Source of the DNA: an uncultured Oscillospiraceae bacterium
GTDB taxonomy: Bacteria > Bacillota > Clostridia > Oscillospirales > Ruminococcaceae
DNA length: 53,263 nucleotides
Assembly: GCA_934464775.1 (NCBI GenBank)
Contig: CAKSKG010000016.1
Coordinates: forward strand, 1 to 53,263
Direction: 5' to 3'
The stretch's first letter is position 1. Each line of letters starts with the position of its first letter. A program made the position numbers and the translations under genes. Below the pieces are notes generated by a model. The model saw only the letters and a list, made by a program, of their open reading frames with translations. It made no database searches and was not told where the DNA came from. Positions 25,208 through 33,786 of this stretch are shown one piece after another.

Positions 25208-25612
25208 ATGAACAAATTCAAAGACAAGCTGGCACGCTTTATGTACGGAAGATACGGCGCCGATGAGCTTTCAAGATTCAGCTTCGCCGCATGGTTCGCA
25301 CTTATCATCATAAATATTTTCCTCAGAAGCACCATAGTATACTTACTGGAGATCGCACTGCTGATATGGCTGTATTACAGAATACTCTCCAGACGCACCG
25401 AAAAGCGCCGTGCGGAAAACACGGTATATCTCAATTACCGAAACAAGGTGAAAGGCTTTTTCCGCATACAGAAGCTGAAATTCCGTGACAGAAAGACCCA
25501 CTGCTACAGAAAATGCCCCGTATGCAAGAAAATGCTCCGACTGCCAAAGCGCAAGGGCAAGCACACGGTATGCTGTCCCCAGTGCAGAAATGATTTTCAG
25601 GTGAAGATCTGA
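25208..25612 (+). CDS. Membrane protein with C-terminal zinc ribbon
   Basis: A 134-residue protein with two hydrophobic segments (about 23-40 and 43-60), a basic stretch, then two CxxC pairs (CPVCKKMLRLPKRKGKHTVC with CPQC) forming a zinc ribbon near the C-terminus. AAAGGAGC precedes the start. It is co-directional with the DnaJ-domain gene 25 bases upstream and shares its terminator, so the two probably form an operon. A zinc ribbon on a co-transcribed protein recalls the cysteine-rich module missing from the DnaJ-like protein. Family not recognised. Confidence 0.75.
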   Translation: MNKFKDKLARFMYGRYGADELSRFSFAAWFALIIINIFLRSTIVYLLEIALLIWLYYRILSRRTEKRRAENTVYLNYRNKVKGFFRIQKLKFRDRKTHCYRKCPVCKKMLRLPKRKGKHTVCCPQCRNDFQVKI

Positions 25613-25649
25613 TACTTTAACCGCCTTCATAATTTTTTACTTCTTAAAT

Positions 25650-25705
25650 AAAAAGCAGGACCGCTTAACGGAGCGTGATAAACTTCGTTAAGCGGTCCTG
25701 CTTTA
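25650..25705. terminator. Strong bidirectional terminator
   Basis: A 19-20-bp nearly perfect stem (AAAGCAGGACCGCTTAACG and its complement) with A-rich and T-rich flanks, placed between the convergent zinc-ribbon gene and coiled-coil gene. Confidence 0.95.
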
Positions 25706-25719
25706 TTATGTACGGTAAA

Positions 25720-27606
25720 TTATACTCTTACAACTGCCTTCTGGATAACTCTGCCGTTCTTCAGGTTCTTATAGCCGAAGAGAACGCATTCCTTGATAGG
25801 TCCGACAGGCGAATTGTCCTTTTTCTTCTCGTTGAAGAACAGAGCCTTTCTTTCCTCTCTTGTCATTACCTTGTCATGCAGCTCTTCATCGAATGCTTCA
25901 CCTGCGGGAGCCTCGATAAGCTCATACTGCTTCTGCTTGTGGCTGCTGTTATAGAAGTTCAGGAAGTATACAAAGAGATCGTTCAGCGCTGCGGTATCGG
26001 TGAAATCCTCCTGCACGATACGCTGCTGCGCATATTCCCAAAGTGCCTGAATGTGTCCCCACTGTGCGCCGCAGGCAAGGAAGCTCTGAACATTGATGCC
26101 CTCGGGGAATACCTGATATTCGTCAAGTCCTGTCTTGGTCTTGGGTGTAAGGTTATTGTACTTATCGAACATATCCGTAAGGTTGCCGAAGGTTGCCTTA
26201 TAAGCTTCAATGCTCTTCTTGCCCTCTTCGATCTGGTCACGGAGACGGTCGACCTCGGTGCTGAGTTCGGAATTTGCGTTCTTGAAGTCGTTGACCTGGG
26301 ATTCAAGAGCCTGTGAATAGTTTGCCGTTTCAACAAGCTGCTGATTTCTTGTTTCAAGAGTTGTATTGAGCGTATTTACGCTGTGATTCAGCTCAAGGAT
26401 AGTTCCGTCACGCTCCGCAACAAGGGCACGGGACTTTTCCACTTCCTCCGCATATGCATTGGCTGTCTCGGCATACTCGTTGATCTTCTGCTTCAGAACA
26501 AGCATAGCCTGGAGCTGGCGCTTCATAAGCTCGATCTTTTCATCACGCTCGGAAATTGAAGAGCTCATATCGTTGATAGTTGCGCTGAGAGTTTCGTTCA
26601 TGCTGCGGAGGCTTTCCAGCGATGCGGAGCTTTCGTCACGCTGTGCCGTAAGCTCATTGATAACAGCGTCACGCTCGGAAACCGTTGCACGGGTCTTTTC
26701 AAGCTGTGCGGCAATATCGCTGAGCTGTGAGCCTGCCATTGCAGCCTTTGAGGAAGCCTCGTCTGCGGCAGCCTTGAGAGCAAGATTTTCCTCTTCAAGA
26801 GCCGATGTCTTTTCATTGAGTGTGCCGATCTGAGCGCTGCGGTCCTCAAGCTCTGCGGACTGCTGGGCGATCTTTTCATCTGCGGCAGCCTTTGCTGCGG
26901 AGATCTCGGCTATCTGTGCATTGAGAGTATCCGCTGCGGAATCCTTTGAAGCAGCCTCTGCCTTTGCCTTTGCTGCCTCCTCTTCTGCGGCGTGTATCTT
27001 CTCGTTAAGTGCTTCGATCTGATCTGCGGCAGCCTTTGCACTGCTGTCGCCTGCTGCCTGAGCGGCTGTCATCTCGCTGATGCGGCTGTCACGGTCGGAA
27101 ATATCAGCCTTTGCCTTTTCAAGCTGTGCGGTAAGCTCCTCCACCTTTGCGGAAAGAGCGTCTATTCTGTCGGCGGAAGCCTTTGCCGTGCTGTCGCCTG
27201 CCGCCTGAGCAGCCGACATCTCGCCTATGCGGCTGTCACGGTCGGAAATATCCGACTTTGCCTTTTCAAGCTGTGCGGTAAGCTCTTCCAGCTTAACGGT
27301 AAGGCTGTGGTTCTTTTCTTCTGCGGCACGGACGCTGTTCTCGCCTGCCGCCTGATTTGCGGTAAGCTCTGTGATGCGTCTGTCACGCTCGCCCATATCA
27401 AGCTTGGACTTATTGAGCTGGAGACGGAGATTGGATATCTCATCGTCCTTTGCCGCAACTGTCTCCTCGAGACCCCTTATCTGTTCTTCATATTTTGCAA
27501 TGTCCTCGGCAACACTGTCATCGCTGAGCATCTTTCTGAGAGCATTTTTAACTGCGTCATCGGCAAAGCTTTCAAGCAAAAGCCTTGTGAATTCTGTAAT
27601 ATCCAT
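25720..27606 (-). CDS. Long coiled-coil protein with a conserved-looking C-terminal domain
   Basis: A 628-residue protein. Residues 1-45 are a short globular start (ITEFTRLLLESFADDAVKN). Residues about 40-480 are almost continuous coiled coil containing a 49-residue (seven-heptad) unit repeated about three times, for example EELTAQLEKAKADISDRDSR. The last about 150 residues are globular and aromatic-rich (NVQSFLACGAQWGHIQALWE). No signal peptide or membrane segment, so it is a cytoplasmic filament or scaffold. AAAGGAAC precedes the chosen start; ATG 27627 is an alternative. No family recognised. Confidence 0.8.
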   Translation of the reverse strand: MDITEFTRLLLESFADDAVKNALRKMLSDDSVAEDIAKYEEQIRGLEETVAAKDDEISNLRLQLNKSKLDMGERDRRITELTANQAAGENSVRAAEEKNHSLTVKLEELTAQLEKAKSDISDRDSRIGEMSAAQAAGDSTAKASADRIDALSAKVEELTAQLEKAKADISDRDSRISEMTAAQAAGDSSAKAAADQIEALNEKIHAAEEEAAKAKAEAASKDSAADTLNAQIAEISAAKAAADEKIAQQSAELEDRSAQIGTLNEKTSALEEENLALKAAADEASSKAAMAGSQLSDIAAQLEKTRATVSERDAVINELTAQRDESSASLESLRSMNETLSATINDMSSSISERDEKIELMKRQLQAMLVLKQKINEYAETANAYAEEVEKSRALVAERDGTILELNHSVNTLNTTLETRNQQLVETANYSQALESQVNDFKNANSELSTEVDRLRDQIEEGKKSIEAYKATFGNLTDMFDKYNNLTPKTKTGLDEYQVFPEGINVQSFLACGAQWGHIQALWEYAQQRIVQEDFTDTAALNDLFVYFLNFYNSSHKQKQYELIEAPAGEAFDEELHDKVMTREERKALFFNEKKKDNSPVGPIKECVLFGYKNLKNGRVIQKAVVRV

Positions 27607-27709
27607 TACCTGACCGTTCCTTTCCATACTAAATATCATGCGGTTAAGCTGTTTTTTTCGGCATAGCGCCTTTTATCCGATTTTACAAAACCGCTATTAT
27701 ACATAGTTA

Positions 27710-27738
27710 AATATAACATAAAAACGTCCTTATGTCAA
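27710..27738 (-). promoter_or_regulatory. Promoter of the coiled-coil gene
   Basis: Minus strand TTGACA (27733-27738), 17-nt spacer, TATATT (27710-27715). The -35 box lies inside the terminator hairpin of the upstream antiporter unit. Confidence 0.8.
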
Positions 27739-27749
27739 GGGCGTTTTTA
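27719..27749 (-). terminator. Terminator downstream of the antiporter gene
   Basis: On the minus strand AAAAACGCCCTTGAC and ATAAGGACGTTTTTA form an imperfect stem with a T-run. It overlaps the -35 box of the coiled-coil gene. Confidence 0.7.
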
Positions 27750-27831
27750 TCATAAATGTTAATTGAAAAAGTTAAGAAAAATAGAGTTCACACATATGTA
27801 AAAATGTATTGTAATTTTTTGTGCAGAAACA

Positions 27832-29049
27832 CTACTGCTTATTATCCCCGTTTTCAGCGTTAAGACTGCGGCTGCCCACATCTATCAGAAGCGCTCCCAG
27901 CGGCGCCGTGATGATTATAGCCATGACCGCAACCGAAAGCACGATGTTTCCGCAGGCAAGCCCCGCAGCCAGCGGAACGGAGCCGATAGCCGCCTGCACC
28001 GTTGCCTTCGGAAGATATGCCGCAACGCAGAATATCCTTTCTTTCAGCGTCAGGGAAGTTCCTGCCGTGCATATGACAACGCCTATTGACCTGAATATCA
28101 GCGCCGCAAATATCATGATTACCGCACCGACTCCCGCTTCAAGAGTGTATCTGATATCCACTGCCGCACCGACCAGCACGAAAAGCATCACCTCTGCGGC
28201 TATCCATATCTTTCCGAACTTTGCGGACAATGCCCCCGACACCTCGGGAATGCTCTTCATGCGAAGCACGCACGCCATGCTTACCACCGCAAGCAGCCCC
28301 GAAAAGGATATCTTTCCGCAGAAGCTCTCGGCTGCCGTAAGGAAAAATGCCGCCGCAAGGACGATGACCGTCTTTGTGCTGTTCCTTATGCCGTGACCCA
28401 GTGAAAATGCTTTCTCAAAGAACAGGTGCAGAACAAGTCCGCTTACCGCTCCCACGGCAATTCCGAGAATTATCGAAACGGGGATATTTATAAATGCGGC
28501 TGCGTCAACTCCGCCGCTGTTTCCGCCCTGCGCCATGCTCAAAAATGTCGAAAACAGCACGATAACGAAAATATCATCGCAGGAAGCGCCTGCCATTATC
28601 ATCTGCGGGATAGCCTTGTCGGTGCCCCGCTTTTCCTCAATGAGCTTTACCATTCTCGGCACCACTACCGCAGGTGATACCGCCGCCAGCACCGCTCCCA
28701 TGACCGCCGCCTCCGTCCGAGTGATGCCCAGTATCAGCGGCGCAAGCAGAACGTATCCGATGATCTCAAAGCTTGCAGGTACAAATGCCAGCATCACCGC
28801 AGGCCGTCCCACCTTTTTCAGGTCGTTTATATCCAGCGACAAGCCTGCTTTCAGCAGTATTATCACCAGTGCGGCTTTTCGCAGATCAGCCGATGCGGAA
28901 AGCACGGACGGATCAATAACATTCAGCACATACGGCCCGAGGATAATTCCCGCCGCAAGCATTCCGATTATTTTCGGCAGCTTTATCAGACCGCAAAGCG
29001 CACCCAGCGCCAGTCCCACAATAAAAATAAGGGCGAAAGACATTAACAT
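27832..29049 (-). CDS. CPA-family cation/proton (or fluoride-responsive) antiporter
   Basis: A 405-residue integral membrane protein with about 12 segments of the Na+/H+ exchanger fold (CPA1/KefB-like): LIKLPKIIGMLAAGIILGPY in segment 1-2, VVVPRMVKLIEEKRGTDK, and ASCDDIFVIVLFS, where an Asp-Asp pair occupies the ion-binding position. GGAGG precedes the ATG by six bases. It is the only gene behind a fluoride-type riboswitch, so it probably helps cells survive fluoride, either by exporting it or by restoring ion balance. No TrkA-N domain is attached. Confidence 0.88.
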   Translation of the reverse strand: MLMSFALIFIVGLALGALCGLIKLPKIIGMLAAGIILGPYVLNVIDPSVLSASADLRKAALVIILLKAGLSLDINDLKKVGRPAVMLAFVPASFEIIGYVLLAPLILGITRTEAAVMGAVLAAVSPAVVVPRMVKLIEEKRGTDKAIPQMIMAGASCDDIFVIVLFSTFLSMAQGGNSGGVDAAAFINIPVSIILGIAVGAVSGLVLHLFFEKAFSLGHGIRNSTKTVIVLAAAFFLTAAESFCGKISFSGLLAVVSMACVLRMKSIPEVSGALSAKFGKIWIAAEVMLFVLVGAAVDIRYTLEAGVGAVIMIFAALIFRSIGVVICTAGTSLTLKERIFCVAAYLPKATVQAAIGSVPLAAGLACGNIVLSVAVMAIIITAPLGALLIDVGSRSLNAENGDNKQ

Positions 29050-29069
29050 AAAAAAACCTCCATAGCCGC

Positions 29070-29117
29070 AAAAAAGCCGATGGCTCCTGCGACAAAATAG
29101 TTGCAGAAGTCATCAGC
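29070..29117 (-). terminator. Riboswitch-controlled terminator
   Basis: On the minus strand GCTGATGACTTCTGC pairs with GCAGGAGCCATCGGC (one mismatch, one wobble) and is followed by six T. The 5' arm is also the 3' segment of the fluoride aptamer, so ligand binding should prevent this hairpin and turn the gene on. Confidence 0.85.
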
Positions 29118-29178
29118 TTTAGTCTCAAAGCAGTTCAGGATATTTTCATATCCTCGGGAGAACCTCATTCCCGTTATT
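29100..29178 (-). ncRNA. Fluoride riboswitch (crcB motif)
   Basis: On the minus strand: GGGAATGAGGTTCTCCC forms the first stem-loop with the AUGAG loop, an extra hairpin (AGGATAT/ATATCCT) follows, then AACTGCTTTGAG...AAAGCTGATGACTTCTGC. This follows the crcB pattern GAUGAGG...AACUG-stem-GCUGAUGNCUUCU, in which the 3' CUUCU pairs with the GAGG loop to make the fluoride-binding pseudoknot. The overlap with an intrinsic terminator gives an ON switch for the antiporter. The extra hairpin between the two core stems is tolerated variation. Confidence 0.85.
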
Positions 29179-29189
29179 CCATTACAAAT

Positions 29190-29218
29190 ATTATAGCACG
29201 TATTTCACCGAATGTAAA
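29190..29218 (-). promoter_or_regulatory. Promoter of the riboswitch-antiporter unit
   Basis: Minus strand TTTACA (29213-29218), 17-nt spacer, TATAAT (29190-29195). The -35 box is ten bases from the GH130 stop codon. Confidence 0.85.
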
Positions 29219-29227
29219 TACTTTATT

Positions 29228-30217
29228 TTAGATCTGGCTGTGATTGTTAAGGTAATCCATAACATCATCAACTGTTGTGAAGCAGAGTGATGTGCAGGTA
29301 TCAGCGCAGCCGTAGTAGATAGCGATCCTGCCTGTGTCTGCGTCAACAAGGTTTGCGCAGGGGAATGTTACGTTCTGAACGTCCCCGATAGTCTCGTAAG
29401 GCTCTCTGGGGTTGATGAGGTATTCTGTTCCTCTCTTGAGCACCTTCCAAGGCTCGTCCTTGTCAAGAAGTGCTGCGGAGAAGCTGTAAACATAGCCGTT
29501 GCAGGAAGTAAGAACGCCGTGATAGAACATCAGCCAGCCCTCTTCTGTCTCTATGGGAATAGGACCTGCACCGATCTTTGTGGATTCCCAGCCCTTGGAG
29601 GGACCCATTACGTGTCTGTGCTCGCCCCAGTACTTCATGTCGGGAGACTGGGAGATATAAATATCGCCGAAAGGAGTATGACCGCTGTCGGAGGGACGGC
29701 TCATCATAACATACTTGCCGTTGATCTTCCTGGGGAAGAGAACGCCGTTTCTGTTGAAAGGCAGGAATGCATTTTCAAGCTGTGTGAATTCCTTGAAATC
29801 ATATGTATATGCAACGCCGATAGTGGGTCTCCAGCCGTAAGCATTGCACCATGTGATGAAATACTTGTCCTCGATCTTGCATACACGGGGATCGTAGCCG
29901 TACTGGAATTCAGCCATTTCGTGGATATCTGTCTTGAAGCTGATCCTCTCGGGGTTGATGTCCCAGTTCAGACCGTCCTTTGAGAAGCCTGCGTGGAGAG
30001 CCATGTTTCTTGCCTTGTCATCTACTCTGAAAACGCCTGCGAAGCCGCCCTCAAAGGGAACAACTGCGCTGTTGAAGATAGAGTTTGATGTGGGGAGATG
30101 ATCTCTCTTGATAACGGGGTTCTCCGAATATCTCCAGATGACCTCATTGCAGCCTGCGGGCTTGTCCTGCCATGGCATATTAGGGATAGATACGCCGTTT
30201 ACGAGTTTTGTTTTCAT
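29228..30217 (-). CDS. GH130 beta-1,4-mannoside phosphorylase (GH130_2-like)
   Basis: A 329-residue five-bladed propeller enzyme that uses inorganic phosphate to split beta-1,4-mannosyl linkages, releasing mannose 1-phosphate. The proton-donor Asp is in GYDPRVCKI (about residue 103), and the phosphate-site residues lie in SRPSDSGHTPFGD, KIGAGPIP and MFYHGV. The length and ending match the shorter mannooligosaccharide phosphorylase group typified by R. albus RaMP2 rather than the longer RaMP1. No signal peptide, so it is cytoplasmic. It follows GH95 by 21 bases, and both face the same way as the transport operon. Confidence 0.9.
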   Translation of the reverse strand: MKTKLVNGVSIPNMPWQDKPAGCNEVIWRYSENPVIKRDHLPTSNSIFNSAVVPFEGGFAGVFRVDDKARNMALHAGFSKDGLNWDINPERISFKTDIHEMAEFQYGYDPRVCKIEDKYFITWCNAYGWRPTIGVAYTYDFKEFTQLENAFLPFNRNGVLFPRKINGKYVMMSRPSDSGHTPFGDIYISQSPDMKYWGEHRHVMGPSKGWESTKIGAGPIPIETEEGWLMFYHGVLTSCNGYVYSFSAALLDKDEPWKVLKRGTEYLINPREPYETIGDVQNVTFPCANLVDADTGRIAIYYGCADTCTSLCFTTVDDVMDYLNNHSQI

Positions 30218-30238
30218 TGGTTTTCCGCCTTTCGCCCG

Positions 30239-32536
30239 TTATGCAACGGTATTAATATTGTATATCCTGCCTGCCTCGGCTGTGAATATTGTGACGCCGT
30301 TTTCATATGAAGCGTTCACATCGCAGTCCGACGCAGATACTGAATATTTTCCTCTTATGCGGCAAACGCCGCCCTTTGCCGAGACGATGCTGCCCTTTTC
30401 AAAGCTGCCGTTGTCCCAGTCAAAGCTTACTGTAAAGCCGCCTCTTGCACGGAAATTCTCCGCACTGCCGCATCTCCACTGGGGTGGAAGCGCAGGCAGG
30501 AACTGTATCTCTCCGCTGTGGCTCTGGAGCAGGGCTTCGCCTATTCCCGCTCCGCCGCCGAAATTTCCGTCGATCTGGAACGGAGGGTGCATATCAAGCA
30601 TATTGATATTTGTGGAGTGCGCCAGCAGAGCATTGATGTTGTTATACACCTGCTCGCCGTCATGGAGACGTGCCCACATATTGATTATCCAAGCTCTCGA
30701 CCAGCCCGTATGTCCGCCGCCGTGAGAAAGTCTGCGCTCGATAGTAGCTCTTGCCGCAGCCGCAAGCTCGGGAGTTTTCTGCGTGGTTATCATCTCGCCG
30801 GGATAAAGTGCGAAAAGCTGGGAGATATGTCTGTGACCCGGCTCGACCTCGTCATAATCCTCTGCCCATTCCATTATCTGACCGTACTTGCCTATCTTCG
30901 GCTCGGGGAGTCTGCTGCGCAGGTCTTTCAGCTTTTCGGTAAGCTCCCTATTCACAAGATCGCTGCTGATATGATCCGCAGCCTCGATGATATCCGTAAA
31001 CAGTGTGTAAAGTATCTGGCTGTCCATTGAGGGGCCCTTGCACATGGAGCCTTTCTCGCCTGTTTTTGTGATGTATGTATTCTCGGGGGAAACGGAGGGA
31101 TTCGTTACCATTCTGCCCGTTCCGTCGTCCACCAGGAAATCAACGAAAAATTCCGCCGCTTCGCAGAGGGTATCATACTTTTCCTCAAGAAAGTCCACGT
31201 CCATTGTAAAGCGGAAATGCTCATATATATGCAGGCAGAGCCACGCCATGCCCATAGGCCAGAGTGTTGCGGGGATCCACTTGTCCTGCGGCGCAGTATC
31301 GCCCCATATATCGGTATTGTGGTGGCATACCGTTCCACGGCAGTTGTACATTTCCCTTGCGGTAACACGTCCGTTCTCACGCATACGCTCGATATGGTCG
31401 AAAAGCGGAGTGCAGCAGTCGCCCAGCCCCTGCATCTCGGCAGCCCAGTAATTCATTTCCGTGTTGATATTTATAGTATACTTTCCGCCCCATGCAGGCC
31501 ACATATCCTTGTTCCATATGCCCTGAAGATTAAGCGGCAGTGTTCCCGGCTGGGAGCCTGATATCATAAGATAGCGTGAAAAATTGAAGTACAGCACCGA
31601 AAGCATACTGTCCGTTTTTCCCTCACGGACATACTGCAAACGCTTGTCGGTGGATCCTGCGCTTCTGCCCTCGCTGTCATCGCCGACAGTCAATGAGCAT
31701 CTTCCCATTTCCGACGCAAAGAAATCGCAGTGGCGCTTGTAAAGTCTGCCGTAGCCTGTACGGACAGCCTTTTTCGCCTGACGGAGAGCGAGGTTTTCAT
31801 ACTCGCCCGTTCTGAATTCGGACTGGCAGGACAGCACTATATATGCCTCATCGCAGCCCTCCGCACGGAGACGGTTCGCATCGGTATAAGCGCTTCCGCC
31901 CACGGAAAATACAGTAAGTGCAGCCGCATAGGCAATGCCGTCGCTCACCGTGAAAAGAATGGTGTTATTATCATAGGCTTCGTTTTTGTCGTAATTGTCG
32001 TCTCTGCCGTCGATATAAGCCGTGAACGAAACAGCGCCCTTTTTGTCGGCAGCATATCTTATCACCATGACCTGATCGGGCACGGAAACAAACATCTCAC
32101 GGGTGTATTTCACGCCGTCCGCAGTATATTCTGCGGTGCATACTCCCCTGCCGATATCAAGCGTGCGCTTATAGTCGGAGAAATTTTCCGCACCCTCCGC
32201 ACAGATATGCAGATCGCCCAGCAGCAGATAATGACGCTGCTGCTCGTTAGTTCCCATAAACGAATCGAAGCAGAGCTTTTCGGCTTCGGGAACATGACCC
32301 TCGTCGATGAGCTTTCTCATTTTTTCAAGATTTTTCAGCGCCTTGGGATTGTTTCTGTGACGAAGCTTTCCCGACCAGAGGGAATCCTCATTCAGCTGGA
32401 TAAGCTCCTCGGCAGGCTTGCCGAACACCATTGCGCCTATTCTGCCGTTGCCCAGAGGCAGCGCCTGATCCCAGTTCTCGGCAGGTGTGTCATACCACAT
32501 TATTTTTCCTGCATCAAAATTTTTTTCTCCGTTCAT
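30239..32536 (-). CDS. GH95 alpha-L-fucosidase / alpha-L-galactosidase
   Basis: A 765-residue GH95 enzyme. An N-terminal beta-sandwich (WYDTPAENWDQALPLGNG, IQLNEDSLWSG) precedes the (alpha/alpha)6 barrel. The catalytic neighbourhood is intact: NINTEMNYW (the two Asn), PSVSPENTY (general-acid Glu) and QIDGNFGG (Asp). No signal peptide, so it acts on imported glycans, removing terminal alpha-1,2-linked fucose or L-galactose by inversion. Start at 32536 from AAGGCGG nine bases upstream. A GH95 next to a GH130 mannoside phosphorylase suggests a substituted plant or host glycan. Confidence 0.93.
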   Translation of the reverse strand: MNGEKNFDAGKIMWYDTPAENWDQALPLGNGRIGAMVFGKPAEELIQLNEDSLWSGKLRHRNNPKALKNLEKMRKLIDEGHVPEAEKLCFDSFMGTNEQQRHYLLLGDLHICAEGAENFSDYKRTLDIGRGVCTAEYTADGVKYTREMFVSVPDQVMVIRYAADKKGAVSFTAYIDGRDDNYDKNEAYDNNTILFTVSDGIAYAAALTVFSVGGSAYTDANRLRAEGCDEAYIVLSCQSEFRTGEYENLALRQAKKAVRTGYGRLYKRHCDFFASEMGRCSLTVGDDSEGRSAGSTDKRLQYVREGKTDSMLSVLYFNFSRYLMISGSQPGTLPLNLQGIWNKDMWPAWGGKYTININTEMNYWAAEMQGLGDCCTPLFDHIERMRENGRVTAREMYNCRGTVCHHNTDIWGDTAPQDKWIPATLWPMGMAWLCLHIYEHFRFTMDVDFLEEKYDTLCEAAEFFVDFLVDDGTGRMVTNPSVSPENTYITKTGEKGSMCKGPSMDSQILYTLFTDIIEAADHISSDLVNRELTEKLKDLRSRLPEPKIGKYGQIMEWAEDYDEVEPGHRHISQLFALYPGEMITTQKTPELAAAARATIERRLSHGGGHTGWSRAWIINMWARLHDGEQVYNNINALLAHSTNINMLDMHPPFQIDGNFGGGAGIGEALLQSHSGEIQFLPALPPQWRCGSAENFRARGGFTVSFDWDNGSFEKGSIVSAKGGVCRIRGKYSVSASDCDVNASYENGVTIFTAEAGRIYNINTVA

Positions 32537-32557
32537 ACAAACCGCCTTAATATAAAA

Positions 32558-32621
32558 ATTATAATCGGTAAAATTCCCGAATATATTTTTTATAACAAAA
32601 AACATATTCCGAAATTTTACC
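32558..32621 (-). promoter_or_regulatory. Inverted repeat and -10 box upstream of GH95
   Basis: Arms 32567-32584 (GGTAAAATTCCCGAATAT) and 32604-32621 match in 15 of 18 positions when folded. A TATAAT (-10) lies next to it at 32558-32563, with no good -35 at 17 bases, so the repeat overlaps where RNA polymerase would bind. It is a candidate operator for GH95-GH130 control. Confidence 0.45.
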
Positions 32622-32648
32622 AAAAGAGCAGCCGAAGCTGCCCTTTCG
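32622..32648 (-). terminator. UUCG-loop terminator of the transport operon
   Basis: On the minus strand GGGCAGC-TTCG-GCTGCTC followed by TTTT, about 28 bases after the permease stop. Confidence 0.85.
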
Positions 32649-32675
32649 ATAATATTCCGTTGTGCAGAATAAGTA

Positions 32676-33770
32676 TTACATACCTGTAAGACCTGAACGT
32701 GCAAGACCCTCTGTGAAGTATTTCTGGAGGAATATATACATGATAAGTATAGGCAGAATTGAGATAAGACAGCCTGATTCCATCCATACGATAAGCTCAC
32801 GGACGTTTACCTGAACGTTTCCGCCGTCGAAGATGATTCTTGTCAGCGAAGCGTCAAGGTTTTTAAGCATGAGGGCTACTGTTCTGTTGTCTGTGAAGAA
32901 TGATGTGGAAACATAGTAATCGTTCCAGTACCATACTACGGACAGCAGGAATACTGTCAGGAATGTAGAACCTGCGTTGGGGATCATAACCTGTACAAAT
33001 GTACGCAGAGGTGAGCATCCGTCAAGTGCGGCTGCGTCCTCAAGCTCCTTGGGGAGTCCTCTGAAGGACTGTCTGAAAAGGAAGATGAACAGACCTGCAC
33101 GGATACCGTTTGCAGTGAATGCAGGCATATACATCGTCAGTGCGTTGTTGATAAGGTTGATATAATCTCCGGTGATAACATTGTAAAGACCCAGAGGATT
33201 GAAGTATCTGAAGAACATATACTGGGGGATCAGAATGATCTGCGAGGGAACGAGGATCATCAGGATTACAACGAAGAACAGAATGTTCTGTCCCTTGAAC
33301 TTGAATCTTGCGAAGCCGTAGCCTGTGATAGCGCAGGTGATTACCGATACCAGCGAGCAGCCGATGTTGATGAACAGCGTGTTGCCCAGTGTATTCCAGA
33401 AATCCATTGCCTTGATAGCGTCCTTGATGTTGGACATTGTAAAGCTCTTGGGTATCCACATGATAGTGGGGTCGTTCATCTGAGAACGGGGTCTGAATGC
33501 CGTAGAGAGCATATAAAGCAGAGGATACATGATTACGAAGCAAAGACCGAAAACGATAAGGGCACGTACAACGGGCCATACCTTTTCAAAGGCTCTCTTG
33601 CGCTTTAAGTATTTCTGCTCTGCGGGAGTAAGGTTTTCAAGACGCTTCTTAAAGCGCTCCTTTTCTTCCTTGCGTGATCTCTTGGGCTCCTTGGGTTTCT
33701 TTTCCGGTTTGATTTTCTTCAAGACGCCGGAAACTGCATTATTCTGAACGCTTGTTGTGTTTGATGCCAT
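32676..33770 (-). CDS. Sugar ABC transporter permease, MalG-type (pair 2)
   Basis: A 364-residue CUT1-family permease with a charged N-terminal tail (1-70, rich in Lys/Glu), six membrane segments and the EAA loop EDAAALDGCSPLRTFVQVMIP that contacts the ATPase. The start at 33770 follows GGAGGCGG; the ATG at 33797 overlaps the upstream gene. It pairs with the MalF-type permease immediately upstream. No ATPase is encoded in the locus, so a shared MsmX/MsmK-like ATPase elsewhere must serve it. Last gene before the UUCG terminator. Confidence 0.92.
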   Translation of the reverse strand: MASNTTSVQNNAVSGVLKKIKPEKKPKEPKRSRKEEKERFKKRLENLTPAEQKYLKRKRAFEKVWPVVRALIVFGLCFVIMYPLLYMLSTAFRPRSQMNDPTIMWIPKSFTMSNIKDAIKAMDFWNTLGNTLFINIGCSLVSVITCAITGYGFARFKFKGQNILFFVVILMILVPSQIILIPQYMFFRYFNPLGLYNVITGDYINLINNALTMYMPAFTANGIRAGLFIFLFRQSFRGLPKELEDAAALDGCSPLRTFVQVMIPNAGSTFLTVFLLSVVWYWNDYYVSTSFFTDNRTVALMLKNLDASLTRIIFDGGNVQVNVRELIVWMESGCLISILPILIMYIFLQKYFTEGLARSGLTGM

Positions 33771-33786
33771 TTTTCCGCCTCCTTGA

